NCBI GenBank assembly: GCA_031284475.1
Contig: JAISZV010000142.1
Location: forward strand, 1 to 9,093
Length of the DNA stretch: 9,093 nucleotides
Source: Proteiniphilum sp.
GTDB taxonomy: Bacteria; Bacteroidota; Bacteroidia; Bacteroidales; Dysgonomonadaceae
Direction of reading: 5' to 3'
This document shows, in pieces, positions 1 to 5,472 of this stretch. The translations under genes were made by a program, and so were the position numbers. The notes under the pieces were generated by a model. The model ran no database searches and was not told where the DNA came from. It saw only the letters and a program-made list of their open reading frames with translations. The number at the start of each line of letters is the position of its first letter. Position 1 is the first letter of the stretch.

Positions 1-275
1 TCCTCATCCGAGCAGTCCATGATAGGTTTACGGCCACGACCCGGACGGGTTTGCAGTCCTGCTATGCCTTCCCTCTGGAAGCGTTTTACCCATGCGTTCA
101 CCGATACAAGGCTCATTTCTGTCTGCTCTCCCGCTTTTGCTGAGGACAAACTTTCAGCCTTGAGAAGAACTGCTCGGCAACGCATCCGAAAACAGTGCGA
201 ATCGCCCTTACGGAAGCCATTCTCTAGTTGCACCCGTTGGATTTCCGTCAAATCCAGTTTCTTTATCTTTCCCAT
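1..275 (-). CDS. IS630-type transposase, N-terminal part (runs off the left edge)
   Basis: An open frame reads leftwards from ATG at 275 to base 1 without a stop, giving 91 codons. It begins MGKIKKLDLTEIQRVQLENG and includes AKAGEQTEMSLVSVNAWVKR, a helix-turn-helix segment, followed by the basic linker LQTRPGRGRKP. This arrangement (HTH DNA-binding region, then an RPGRGRKP-like linker before the DDE domain) is that of IS630-family transposases common in Bacteroidales. The DDE catalytic domain would lie left of the window, so whether the gene is intact cannot be told. The start is the first ATG after AT-rich non-coding DNA. The plus-strand ORF over the same bases has no recognisable similarity and is a shadow. 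The family call is from remembered sequence pattern, not a search. Confidence 0.85.
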   Translation of the reverse strand, partial: MGKIKKLDLTEIQRVQLENGFRKGDSHCFRMRCRAVLLKAESLSSAKAGEQTEMSLVSVNAWVKRFQREGIAGLQTRPGRGRKPIMDCSDE

Positions 276-401
276 TGATAATCATATTTATTGTAATGCA
301 ACGGAAAGATAATCCAAATATTTTATATAAACTAATTATGAACATTTACTTATTTTAAAAAAAATTGGCTCAGTGAATGTTTCGTCCGACAACATTTACT
401 A
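276..401. mobile_element. Probable non-coding end of the IS630-type element
   Basis: The AT-rich stretch upstream of the transposase start probably contains the end of the insertion sequence. Near its outer part is an imperfect inverted repeat, AGTGAATGTT (372-381) against AACATTTACT (391-400), with a nine-base loop and one mismatch. A TA dinucleotide at 400-401 would fit the TA target duplication of IS630 elements. The other end is outside the window, so the boundary is an inference and could be off by tens of bases. Confidence 0.35.
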
Positions 402-414
402 ATTTGACAACCAT

Positions 415-445
415 CGTCTGCATTGAGCCCTGCAGACGGCTTTTT
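415..445 (+). terminator. Rho-independent terminator upstream of the rpmI promoter
   Basis: CGTCTGCA (415-422) pairs perfectly with TGCAGACG (431-438) across an eight-base loop and is followed by GC and TTTTT (441-445). The T-run lies only on the plus-strand side. It would end transcription arriving from the left, from a gene that is no longer adjacent now that the IS630-type element lies there. It also insulates the ribosomal protein operon from the element. Confidence 0.75.
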
Positions 446-482
446 ATTAACCCCGTACGCAGTAAAAAAATCACTGAATTAC

Positions 483-513
483 TTGCGTAACGAGAATAAA
501 ATCATTACTTTTG
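483..513 (+). promoter_or_regulatory. Bacteroidetes-type promoter for rpmI-rplT
   Basis: TTG at 483-485 and TACTTTTG at 506-513 match the -33 (TTG) and -7 (TAnnTTTG) elements of the Bacteroidetes primary sigma factor, with a 20-base spacer. Transcription should start near 519-521, giving a leader of about 57 bases before rpmI. With the terminator just upstream, rpmI-rplT looks like an independent transcription unit here rather than part of an infC read-through transcript. Confidence 0.75.
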
Positions 514-576
514 CAAACTTTTTTACCGAATAACGGGGAAAAGGGATAATATAATCACAAATTCAAAAAGAGCAAA

Positions 577-774
577 ATGCCAAAAATGAAGACTAATTCC
601 GGCGCCAAAAAGAGGTTCGCCCTTACCGGAACAGGAAAAATCAAGCGGAAACATGCTTACAAAAGTCATATTTTGACGAAAAAGACCAAAAAGCAAAAGA
701 GAAATCTTACGCAGACCGGCCTGGTTCACAAATCTGACATAAACAGTGTAAAGACGCTGCTGGGAATGAAATAA
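577..774 (+). CDS. rpmI: 50S ribosomal protein L35
   Basis: This 65-residue, very basic protein begins [20 protein letters not shown] and ends with the LLGMK-type tail. It matches the bacterial L35 family over its whole length, including the N-terminal KxKTxSGAKKRF segment and the central [11 protein letters not shown] segment. L35 is a late-assembling component of the large ribosomal subunit. The start is the first ATG after an A-rich stretch and gives the usual family length. It sits first in the pair with rplT, 100 bases upstream of it, the standard order in bacteria. infC, which usually precedes rpmI, is not seen; a promoter, a terminator and an IS630-type element occupy that side instead. 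Confidence 0.97.
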   Translation: MPKMKTNSGAKKRFALTGTGKIKRKHAYKSHILTKKTKKQKRNLTQTGLVHKSDINSVKTLLGMK

Positions 775-832
775 TTCGCATGAGGCGAGTTTCCAAAAAG
801 AGATTTAGTAACAGGATGTATGCCTTCAAGAG

Positions 833-847
833 CCCTGCACGACAGGG
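833..847 (+). promoter_or_regulatory. Small hairpin in the rpmI-rplT intergenic leader
   Basis: CCCTG (833-837) pairs with CAGGG (843-847) around the loop CACGA, 27 bases before the rplT start. L20 is known in other bacteria to repress its own operon by binding mRNA structures. This hairpin lies where such a site could be, but it is short, has no T-run, and no family resemblance was recognised. The assignment is speculative. Confidence 0.25.
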
Positions 848-874
848 ACGCTATCATTCAAAACAAGTAACATT

Positions 875-1219
875 ATGCCAAGATCAGTCAATCATGTTGC
901 ATCGCGCAACCGCAGAAAAAAAGTTCTGAAATTAACAAGAGGCTATATCGGCGCCCGCAAAAATGTGTGGACGGTAGCCAAAAACACGTGGGAGAAAGGG
1001 CTTACCTATGCCTATCGCGACCGCAAAAACAAAAAACGCAACTTCCGCGCTTTGTGGATCCAGCGTATCAACGCCGCCGCCCGTGAATACGGCATGTCTT
1101 ATTCCCGTTTGATGGGGGCGCTGCACAAAAATGAAATTGAAATCAACCGTAAGGTTCTTGCCGATTTGGCGATGAATCATCCCGAAGCATTCAAGGCTAT
1201 TGTGGATAAAGTGAAATAG
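875..1219 (+). CDS. rplT: 50S ribosomal protein L20
   Basis: The 114-residue basic protein begins [20 protein letters not shown] and carries the L20 hallmarks: a long N-terminal basic helix (residues 1-55), the [20 protein letters not shown] segment (about 49-68), the YSRLMGAL segment, and [12 protein letters not shown] near residues 88-99. L20 binds 23S rRNA early and is needed to assemble the large subunit. Length is normal for the family. It follows rpmI in the same transcription unit and is followed by a strong terminator 40 bases after its stop. Confidence 0.98.
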   Translation: MPRSVNHVASRNRRKKVLKLTRGYIGARKNVWTVAKNTWEKGLTYAYRDRKNKKRNFRALWIQRINAAAREYGMSYSRLMGALHKNEIEINRKVLADLAMNHPEAFKAIVDKVK

Positions 1220-1259
1220 TACACACTGTTCACACACCGGGTTGATCGGGAATAGACAG

Positions 1260-1288
1260 GGAGAATCCGAAGGGGTTCTCCTTTTTTT
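1260..1288 (+). terminator. Rho-independent terminator of rpmI-rplT
   Basis: GGAGAATCC (1260-1268) pairs with GGGTTCTCC (1273-1281) as a nine-pair stem with one G-T wobble and a four-base loop, directly followed by seven T (1282-1288). It lies 40 bases after the rplT stop and is the clearest terminator in the window. Confidence 0.9.
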
Positions 1289-1291
1289 ATT

Positions 1292-1299
1292 TATCTTTG
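1292..1299 (+). promoter_or_regulatory. Probable -7 element for the flavin-binding protein gene
   Basis: TATCTTTG matches the Bacteroidetes -7 consensus TAnnTTTG exactly. It lies right after the rplT terminator and about 113 bases before the next gene. No clear -33 TTG is present about 20 bases upstream, where the terminator stem lies, so strength is uncertain. Confidence 0.45.
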
Positions 1300-1412
1300 T
1301 ACGGATGTAGTATAATCCCGGTTTGGTAAAGAAATGAGCAAACGCAGGGAATGTCCGTCAGGAACAAAGGGCGGTGAAGCGACAAACGGGAACAAAGAAT
1401 TGTAAAAGCTAT

Positions 1413-1916
1413 ATGAGAACTTATCCTTTAGAGGAAGAGGAACGCATCGAAAAAGTAATCCGGGCATGCCCGCTTTGCTACCTGGGAATGGCTGATGAGA
1501 ACGGAAAGCCTTATGTGTTACCCATGAATTTCGGGTATGAGAAAGGTGTAGTGTATCTACATTCCGCGCAGGAAGGGCATTCCATCTCTATTTTAGAGAA
1601 GAATCCCCTGGTCTGCATTGCTTTCTGCACCGATCCCGGCTTAGTGTGGCAGAACGAAGCGGTGGCTTGCAGCTACGGGATGCGGGCGGAGAGTGTGATC
1701 TGTTACGGAAGGGTAGTTTTTGAAGATGATTACGATGAAAAGGTGAGGGCGTTGAATATAATTATGCGTCAGTACTCCGACAGGGAATTTAACTATTCCG
1801 CCCCTGCCGTCAGAAATGTGAAGATATGGAAAGTGGTTCTCGAAGAGGTCTTTGCCAGAGAGTTCGGCGTGCCGAGCAAAAACGCGGCCAGGTATAAAGA
1901 CCGGACGCAGTTTTAA
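1413..1916 (+). CDS. Pyridoxamine 5'-phosphate oxidase-fold flavin-binding protein (Nim-like)
   Basis: The 167-residue protein begins MRTYPLEEEERIEKVIRACP and continues CYLGMADENGKPYVLPMNFG (about 22-41). This is the pattern of the split-barrel, FMN-binding pyridoxamine-phosphate-oxidase-like family that includes the nitroimidazole-resistance Nim proteins. Other recognisable parts are the VYLHSAQEGHSISIL segment (residues 47-61), where the phosphate side of the flavin is normally bound, and the C-terminal VKIWKVVLEEVFAREFG strand. Such proteins are cytoplasmic, usually dimeric flavin reductases; the substrate here is unknown. The frame stays open up to GTG at 1374, but ATG 1413 gives the normal family start and length. 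It has its own probable promoter and is convergent with darG, 45 bases away. True nitroimidazole resistance cannot be inferred from the sequence. Confidence 0.82.
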   Translation: MRTYPLEEEERIEKVIRACPLCYLGMADENGKPYVLPMNFGYEKGVVYLHSAQEGHSISILEKNPLVCIAFCTDPGLVWQNEAVACSYGMRAESVICYGRVVFEDDYDEKVRALNIIMRQYSDREFNYSAPAVRNVKIWKVVLEEVFAREFGVPSKNAARYKDRTQF

Positions 1917-1961
1917 TGATTATATGGATATTTACCGAACTGTGAAGCCAGTTAAATTCTC

Positions 1962-3035
1962 TTACTCTAAATTATTAATGTTATTGTAATCCTGAATGGA
2001 AGGAAAGGTATAGGACTGTATGCGTTGGGTCGCAATTTTAATGAATTTTGGATTGGTAAACAATGTTTTTTTTCTATTACTCCAATTTTCCAATTCCCTT
2101 GTAATAGCTTCTTGTGTATTGATATTCTTTTCAGTGATGATGAAATCTATTGTTGAAAGTAATTCCAATCCAAAAGGAGAATAAAATCCGGTTAAAAACC
2201 TTTTGGTTTTTTCAACTATAGTTTTATACTCCGCATTTCCGGATTTGTTTAAAAATTCATTCACTTCTATTTCAGCATCGGGAACAATCCCCAGTTCCTC
2301 AAAAGGTTTTTTGTCTTTGGAGCTATAACCTATTATGTAACTACCATTTAGATAATATAAAACATGCCTTACCTTGCCTGAATAAGGCCCGTAAAAATTA
2401 GGATGAAACTCTAATCCAAAGGTCTTTTTTGCTCCAAACCGTTGAAGAAAATAAGCAATCTTCTCTGACGCAAATTCTGAGACAAATTCACCGTTACGAG
2501 CCAATTCATATAGGACGGATAAAAGCATTGCTCGTGCAGGCGTGAGCTTAACCCTCTCTTTTTTTAATACTTCCTGTATAGCTGTAGTAGGCTCATAAAT
2601 AAAAATATCACAATTCATTTCTGATAAATGCTTTCCCAAAATCTGTTTTACCTTGTTCCAGTCCAATCCGCCATTACCTGAACCTAATGGAGGAATGGCG
2701 ATAGATTTTATATTTCGCTCCTTTATCACTTTTACCAATTCTACCAAGCCATCTTCAATATATTTATATTCTGAGGGTAAACGCCAACTGGTTTTAGTAG
2801 GGAAATTGATGATGATCTTTTTTCCTGTTAATAAAGCTTCATCTTCCACCACTAAAAGCTGTCCAATTTTCAACTCTTTGTTTTTGCATGCATCGGAATA
2901 CAGTTTAAAATTATTTGGAAACATATTTTTAAATTGCAATGCTATCCCTTTGCCCATTATACCTACAGTATTTACAGTATTTACCAATGCTTCGGCTTTG
3001 CTGTCTAATAGATTGCCTGTTTTATAATGTATCAT
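1962..3035 (-). CDS. darG: DarG-type macrodomain antitoxin
   Basis: The 357-residue protein has an N-terminal macrodomain (about 1-150): GNLLDSKAEALVNTVNTVG near 7-25, GKGIALQFK near 29-36, INFPTKTSWR at 76-85 and PPLGSGNGGLDW at 115-126. The lysine in FPTK (K81) aligns by motif with the key lysine of characterised DarG proteins. The macrodomain removes ADP-ribose from DNA, reversing DarT damage. The C-terminal part (about 160-357, starting KLTPARAMLLSVLYELARNG) resembles the DarG C-terminal domain that binds and blocks the toxin. Its ATG starts 3 bases after the darT stop, so the two form an operon. The frame is intact, unlike the toxin. The DNA is visibly more AT-rich than the surrounding housekeeping genes, which suggests acquisition by transfer. 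Confidence 0.9.
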   Translation of the reverse strand: MIHYKTGNLLDSKAEALVNTVNTVGIMGKGIALQFKNMFPNNFKLYSDACKNKELKIGQLLVVEDEALLTGKKIIINFPTKTSWRLPSEYKYIEDGLVELVKVIKERNIKSIAIPPLGSGNGGLDWNKVKQILGKHLSEMNCDIFIYEPTTAIQEVLKKERVKLTPARAMLLSVLYELARNGEFVSEFASEKIAYFLQRFGAKKTFGLEFHPNFYGPYSGKVRHVLYYLNGSYIIGYSSKDKKPFEELGIVPDAEIEVNEFLNKSGNAEYKTIVEKTKRFLTGFYSPFGLELLSTIDFIITEKNINTQEAITRELENWSNRKKTLFTNPKFIKIATQRIQSYTFPSIQDYNNINNLE

Positions 3036-3038
3036 ATT

Positions 3039-3661
3039 CTAAAAATAAAAATCTGATTTAATGTGAACCTTGGTAGCATCAACGCCAAAATCAAGCATCC
3101 TGTTTTTTGCATTTTCGTTTGAAACAAAATATCCCAACATAGCATCGGTTGCAATATCTCCTAAGACCAAAAACTCCGCTTCTTTTTTCCGCTTTCTGTC
3201 TAAATCATTTTCGTCTCGCCAATACTTTGCTTTCACCGATTTCCAGTCGATGATATTAACGATATTGTCAATATCGTTAGTTGTGTATTGCGTAGATAGG
3301 CTGTCAACTGCGTGACCATCGTGAAAATAAAATCCAACCGATGCTCTTTGATTTTTTGAACCGAACTTACACAATAGACAATATTTTCCGCCGGAACCGG
3401 AGTTACCATATTGAAGCCATGTTGCACAACATATAGCATCGGAGTTCTTACACCAAAATAAAATGGAATGTATTCGCCTAATCGCTTACCATTATTTAAT
3501 AAAAAATTGTTCCGAGTTTCAATTAAACTCCTGTCTCCAAGTGGTTTGAAAGTGGGGTTGGCATTGATAGACGCAGAATGAGTAATACCATGCTGAAGAA
3601 TATGCGGAATATTCTCAATATGAGTCATTCTAAACAAGTATATTTTATGCAATGTGAGCAT
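3039..3661 (-). pseudogene. darT: DarT-type DNA ADP-ribosyltransferase toxin, frameshifted
   Basis: Two overlapping minus-strand frames join into one DarT. The first (from ATG 3661) gives residues 1-114: IYLFRMTHIENIPHILQHG, then RSLIETR near 44-50, YIPFYFGVRTPMLYVV near 64-79, and ending HRLDFIFT. The second frame resumes with DGHAVDSLSTQYTTND at base 3320 and runs to the stop at 3039, containing KKEAEFLVLGD and ending KVHIKSDFYF. Restoring one base between 3321 and 3320 gives 207 residues, the normal DarT length. DarT modifies thymidine in single-stranded DNA using NAD+ and serves in anti-phage defence with DarG. As read, translation leaves frame after residue 114 and stops after 142, losing the catalytic glutamate expected near residue 163 (AEF). 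No canonical slippery heptamer is at the site, so a real mutation or a sequencing error is likelier than programmed frameshifting. The start is fixed by a stop four codons upstream and because IYLFRMTHI belongs to the fold. Confidence 0.85.
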
Positions 3662-3683
3662 TTGACAAATTTACTACCCTCTT

Positions 3684-3699
3684 CAGTCCTGACAGTCCT
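3684..3699. repeat. Paired CAGTCCT direct repeats upstream of darT
   Basis: CAGTCCT occurs at 3684-3690 and again at 3693-3699, a nine-base period, 23 bases upstream of the darT start. Short direct repeats at this place can be operator half-sites for a toxin-antitoxin operon. A TAAATTTG (minus strand, 3666-3673) matching the -7 consensus lies between them and the start codon. That would imply an almost leaderless darT message, but no -33 element was found. Confidence 0.3.
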
Positions 3700-3772
3700 T
3701 TATACACGATTACCTGTTCTCTGTCTTAACGGTAATATCTGATTGACGCAATAAATATACAACTTTTTAATT

Positions 3773-3788
3773 ATAAACTGAAGTTTAT
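3773..3788. repeat. 16-bp palindrome between darT and the fkp remnant
   Basis: ATAAACT (3773-3779) is perfectly repeated in inverse as AGTTTAT (3782-3788), with GA between. It lies in the divergent, very AT-rich spacer (3662-3859), which holds no ORF of note. It could be an operator or a weak terminator stem; nothing decides between them. Confidence 0.3.
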
Positions 3789-3851
3789 TTTATTATTTAA
3801 GTTTTTGACCTCAAATCTTACATAAAGGGATTCTTATCTAAAGGTTTTTAT

Positions 3852-3859
3852 TACTTTTG
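3852..3859 (+). promoter_or_regulatory. Probable -7 element for the fkp remnant / thioredoxin unit
   Basis: TACTTTTG matches the Bacteroidetes -7 consensus exactly, the same octamer as in the rpmI promoter. It lies 32 bases before the ATG of the fkp remnant. No clear -33 TTG was found at the right distance. It was probably the original fkp promoter and may now serve the thioredoxin and methyltransferase genes downstream, for which no nearer promoter was seen. Confidence 0.5.
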
Positions 3860-3889
3860 CAGAGAATGACCTATATTCTCTGATTTTTT
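3860..3889 (+). promoter_or_regulatory. Hairpin with T-run at the predicted transcript start (operator or attenuator)
   Basis: CAGAGAAT (3860-3867) pairs perfectly with ATTCTCTG (3875-3882) around a seven-base loop, followed by A and TTTTTT (3884-3889). It starts one base after the -7 element, so the predicted start site (about 3865) falls inside the left arm. As RNA it would then be incomplete. As DNA it would be a well-placed operator. If transcription instead starts further upstream, it would act as a terminator before the fkp start. Confidence 0.45.
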
Positions 3890-3891
3890 GA

Positions 3892-4166
3892 ATGAAGAAA
3901 CTTCTTTCATTGCCATATAATGCCACCAAGAATTATCACGCTCTTTATCACAGGAGCGAAAAAGAATGGCTTTACACGTCTGACCCGAGAGGAAAACGGT
4001 TAGGGTCAGGGAGCGGTACGACCTGGCTACTGGAGGAAGGTTACCGGAATGAAAATCCGGAGGAGGCGTCAGCTTTCTTGATGCTTATTCGTTCCGTGTT
4101 GGTAAGGACACATTTGTCGTGCTTGACAATGCCACGGTCCACCGCAATCATAAAATACGAAGATAG
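3892..4166 (+). pseudogene. Truncated fkp (fucokinase/fucose-1-P guanylyltransferase) joined to an IS630-type transposase fragment
   Basis: From ATG 3892 about 58 residues match the start of Bacteroidales Fkp: MKKLLSLPYNAT, then WLYTSDPRGKRLGSGSGTTW (residues 26-45) and LLEEGYRNENPEE. Fkp normally has about 950 residues and makes GDP-fucose from free fucose; only the nucleotide-binding start remains. From about 4059 the homology moves to another frame, in which GGGVSFLDAYSFRVGKDTF and VVLDNATVHRNHKIRR are read before TAG at 4164. This matches the second-aspartate region (VLDNAxxHR) of IS630-type DDE transposases. In frame 1 the fkp ORF runs on through meaningless residues to overlap the thioredoxin start by four bases (ATGA). 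The piece is a scar of deletion or IS activity. It is unlikely to be functional, but still carries a promoter. Confidence 0.75.
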
Positions 4167-4181
4167 TAAAAGTTGTTGTAA

Positions 4182-4652
4182 ATGAAAAAAATAACAATAC
4201 TTTTTGCGGTACTGATGGTGATAGTTCCCGTTTCCGCAACCAAACCGAAGGAGAAGAAAACTTCAAAACCGATAGAGTTGACAAAAGCTACTTTTTTGGA
4301 GAAAGTATTCGATTACGAGAAAAATCCCGAAGCGTGGAGTTACAACGGAGATAAACCGGCTATAGTCGATTTTTATGCCGACTGGTGCGGCCCTTGCAGG
4401 ATGACGTCCCCGATATTGGCGGAACTGGCCGCAGAGTATGGCGGTAAGATTTATATCTATAAGGTCAATGTGGACAGGGAAACCGAGTTGGCCGGCCTGT
4501 TCGGGGTGCAGAGTATTCCGATGTTCCTTTTTATTCCGATGGATGCGGATCCCCGGGCGGCGATGGGAGCCTTTCCAAAAAAATCGTTCCGGAAGGTGAT
4601 CGATACTTTTCTGCTGAGGAAGGATAAAACGATAGTGCGTTTTGCACGATAG
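4182..4652 (+). CDS. Exported thioredoxin-like protein (TrxP-type)
   Basis: The 156-residue protein opens with a signal peptide (MKK, hydrophobic TILFAVLMVIVPV, likely cleavage after VSA at residue 19), with no lipobox cysteine. It is followed by a short lysine-rich linker and a thioredoxin domain from about 40. The active site is WCGPC at 68-72 within AIVDFYADWCGPCRM, and the cis-proline is in SIPMF (P113). The NPEAWSYNGDKPAIVDFYADWCGPC arrangement is typical of periplasmic thioredoxins of Bacteroidales such as TrxP of Bacteroides fragilis, which act on disulfides outside the cytoplasm. It precedes the methyltransferase gene by 10 bases, so the two are probably cotranscribed. No own promoter is evident; the transcript may start at the fkp remnant promoter. 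Its partner reductase is not in the window. Confidence 0.9.
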   Translation: MKKITILFAVLMVIVPVSATKPKEKKTSKPIELTKATFLEKVFDYEKNPEAWSYNGDKPAIVDFYADWCGPCRMTSPILAELAAEYGGKIYIYKVNVDRETELAGLFGVQSIPMFLFIPMDADPRAAMGAFPKKSFRKVIDTFLLRKDKTIVRFAR

Positions 4653-4662
4653 AGGATTGGGT

Positions 4663-5454
4663 ATGATTACAAGTTTGCAGAATCCGGCGATAAAGAATAT
4701 CGTAAAGTTGTCGAAAAGCAAAGAGAGGACAGAACAGCAGCTTTTCGTGATTGAGGGTGCGCGGGAACTGTCGTTGGCATTGCAAAGCGGCTACCGTCCC
4801 GAAGCGGTGTATCTATGCCGTGAGATGTTTGAAAAAACGAAATACCCTGACCTGCTCGATTCATTGCCGAAAGAGATTGTTTTCGATATATCACTACCGG
4901 TCTTCGCCAAGGTAGCCTACCGGGAGGATTCCGACGGAGTAGTGGCGTTGGCCAAACCGAAACGGCACGGGTTGAGCGGCCTGAAACTTTCCCATAACCC
5001 TTTCCTTATACTTCTCGAATCGGTGGAGAAGCCGGGTAACCTGGGCGCTATCCTCCGTACCGCCGACGCCGCGGCAGTGGACGCGGTGATCGTATGCGAT
5101 CCGCAGACCGATCTCTACAATCCCAATGTAATACGTTCGAGTGTGGGGGGAATTTTTACCGTGCAAACGGCCGCCTGCTCTTCCGAAGAAGCGTTTGCAT
5201 GGCTACAGGCTAATAAGATCCGTTCGTTCGCAGCCGAGTTGCAAGCCGCGGAATTTTATCAACAGACAGACTTTACCCAACCTTCGGCTATCGTAATGGG
5301 CGCCGAGGCGGAGGGACTCTCCGGTTTCTGGCTCAATAACGCGACAAAGCGAATCAAAATCCCCATGCGCGGGAAAATCGATTCGCTTAATGTGTCGGTA
5401 TCCACTGCCGTGCTTACATTTGAAGCGATGCGGCAACGGGGATTGACCTATTAA
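4663..5454 (+). CDS. SpoU/TrmH-family RNA 2'-O-ribose methyltransferase
   Basis: The 263-residue protein has an N-terminal substrate-binding domain (about 1-95; begins MITSLQNPAIKNIVKLSKSK, with FVIEGAREL near 28-36) and a C-terminal SPOUT methylase domain. The three family motifs are clear: NLGAILRTADA at 126-136, VMGAEAEGLS at 211-220 and IPMRGKIDSLNVSVSTAVL at 233-251. The last forms the knotted S-adenosylmethionine site. Such enzymes methylate the ribose of one nucleotide in rRNA or tRNA. This architecture resembles the 23S rRNA 2'-O-methyltransferases of the RlmB/TsnR kind, but the target nucleotide cannot be told. ATG 4663 is chosen over the upstream TTG 4642, because SLQNPAIK is the usual family start and GAGGA lies just before it. 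It ends 18 bases from the convergent peptidase gene. Confidence 0.92.
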   Translation: MITSLQNPAIKNIVKLSKSKERTEQQLFVIEGARELSLALQSGYRPEAVYLCREMFEKTKYPDLLDSLPKEIVFDISLPVFAKVAYREDSDGVVALAKPKRHGLSGLKLSHNPFLILLESVEKPGNLGAILRTADAAAVDAVIVCDPQTDLYNPNVIRSSVGGIFTVQTAACSSEEAFAWLQANKIRSFAAELQAAEFYQQTDFTQPSAIVMGAEAEGLSGFWLNNATKRIKIPMRGKIDSLNVSVSTAVLTFEAMRQRGLTY

Positions 5455-5472
5455 CTAATATCCATCTACAAA

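Noticed and set aside
19..312. Plus-strand ORF of 97 codons at the left edge
   Set aside because: The minus strand here encodes a recognisable IS630-type transposase N-terminus, so this is a shadow frame.
1938..1953. Weak hairpin AACTG...CAGTT between the convergent flavoprotein and darG genes
   Set aside because: The stem is only five pairs and lacks a T-run on either strand, so it is not supportable as a terminator.
3318..3331. Programmed -1 frameshift in darT
   Set aside because: The codons GAT TTT ATT TTC ACG contain no X XXY YYZ heptamer in the right phase, and a slip at TTC would leave out the residue normally found before DGHA. A missing base fits better.
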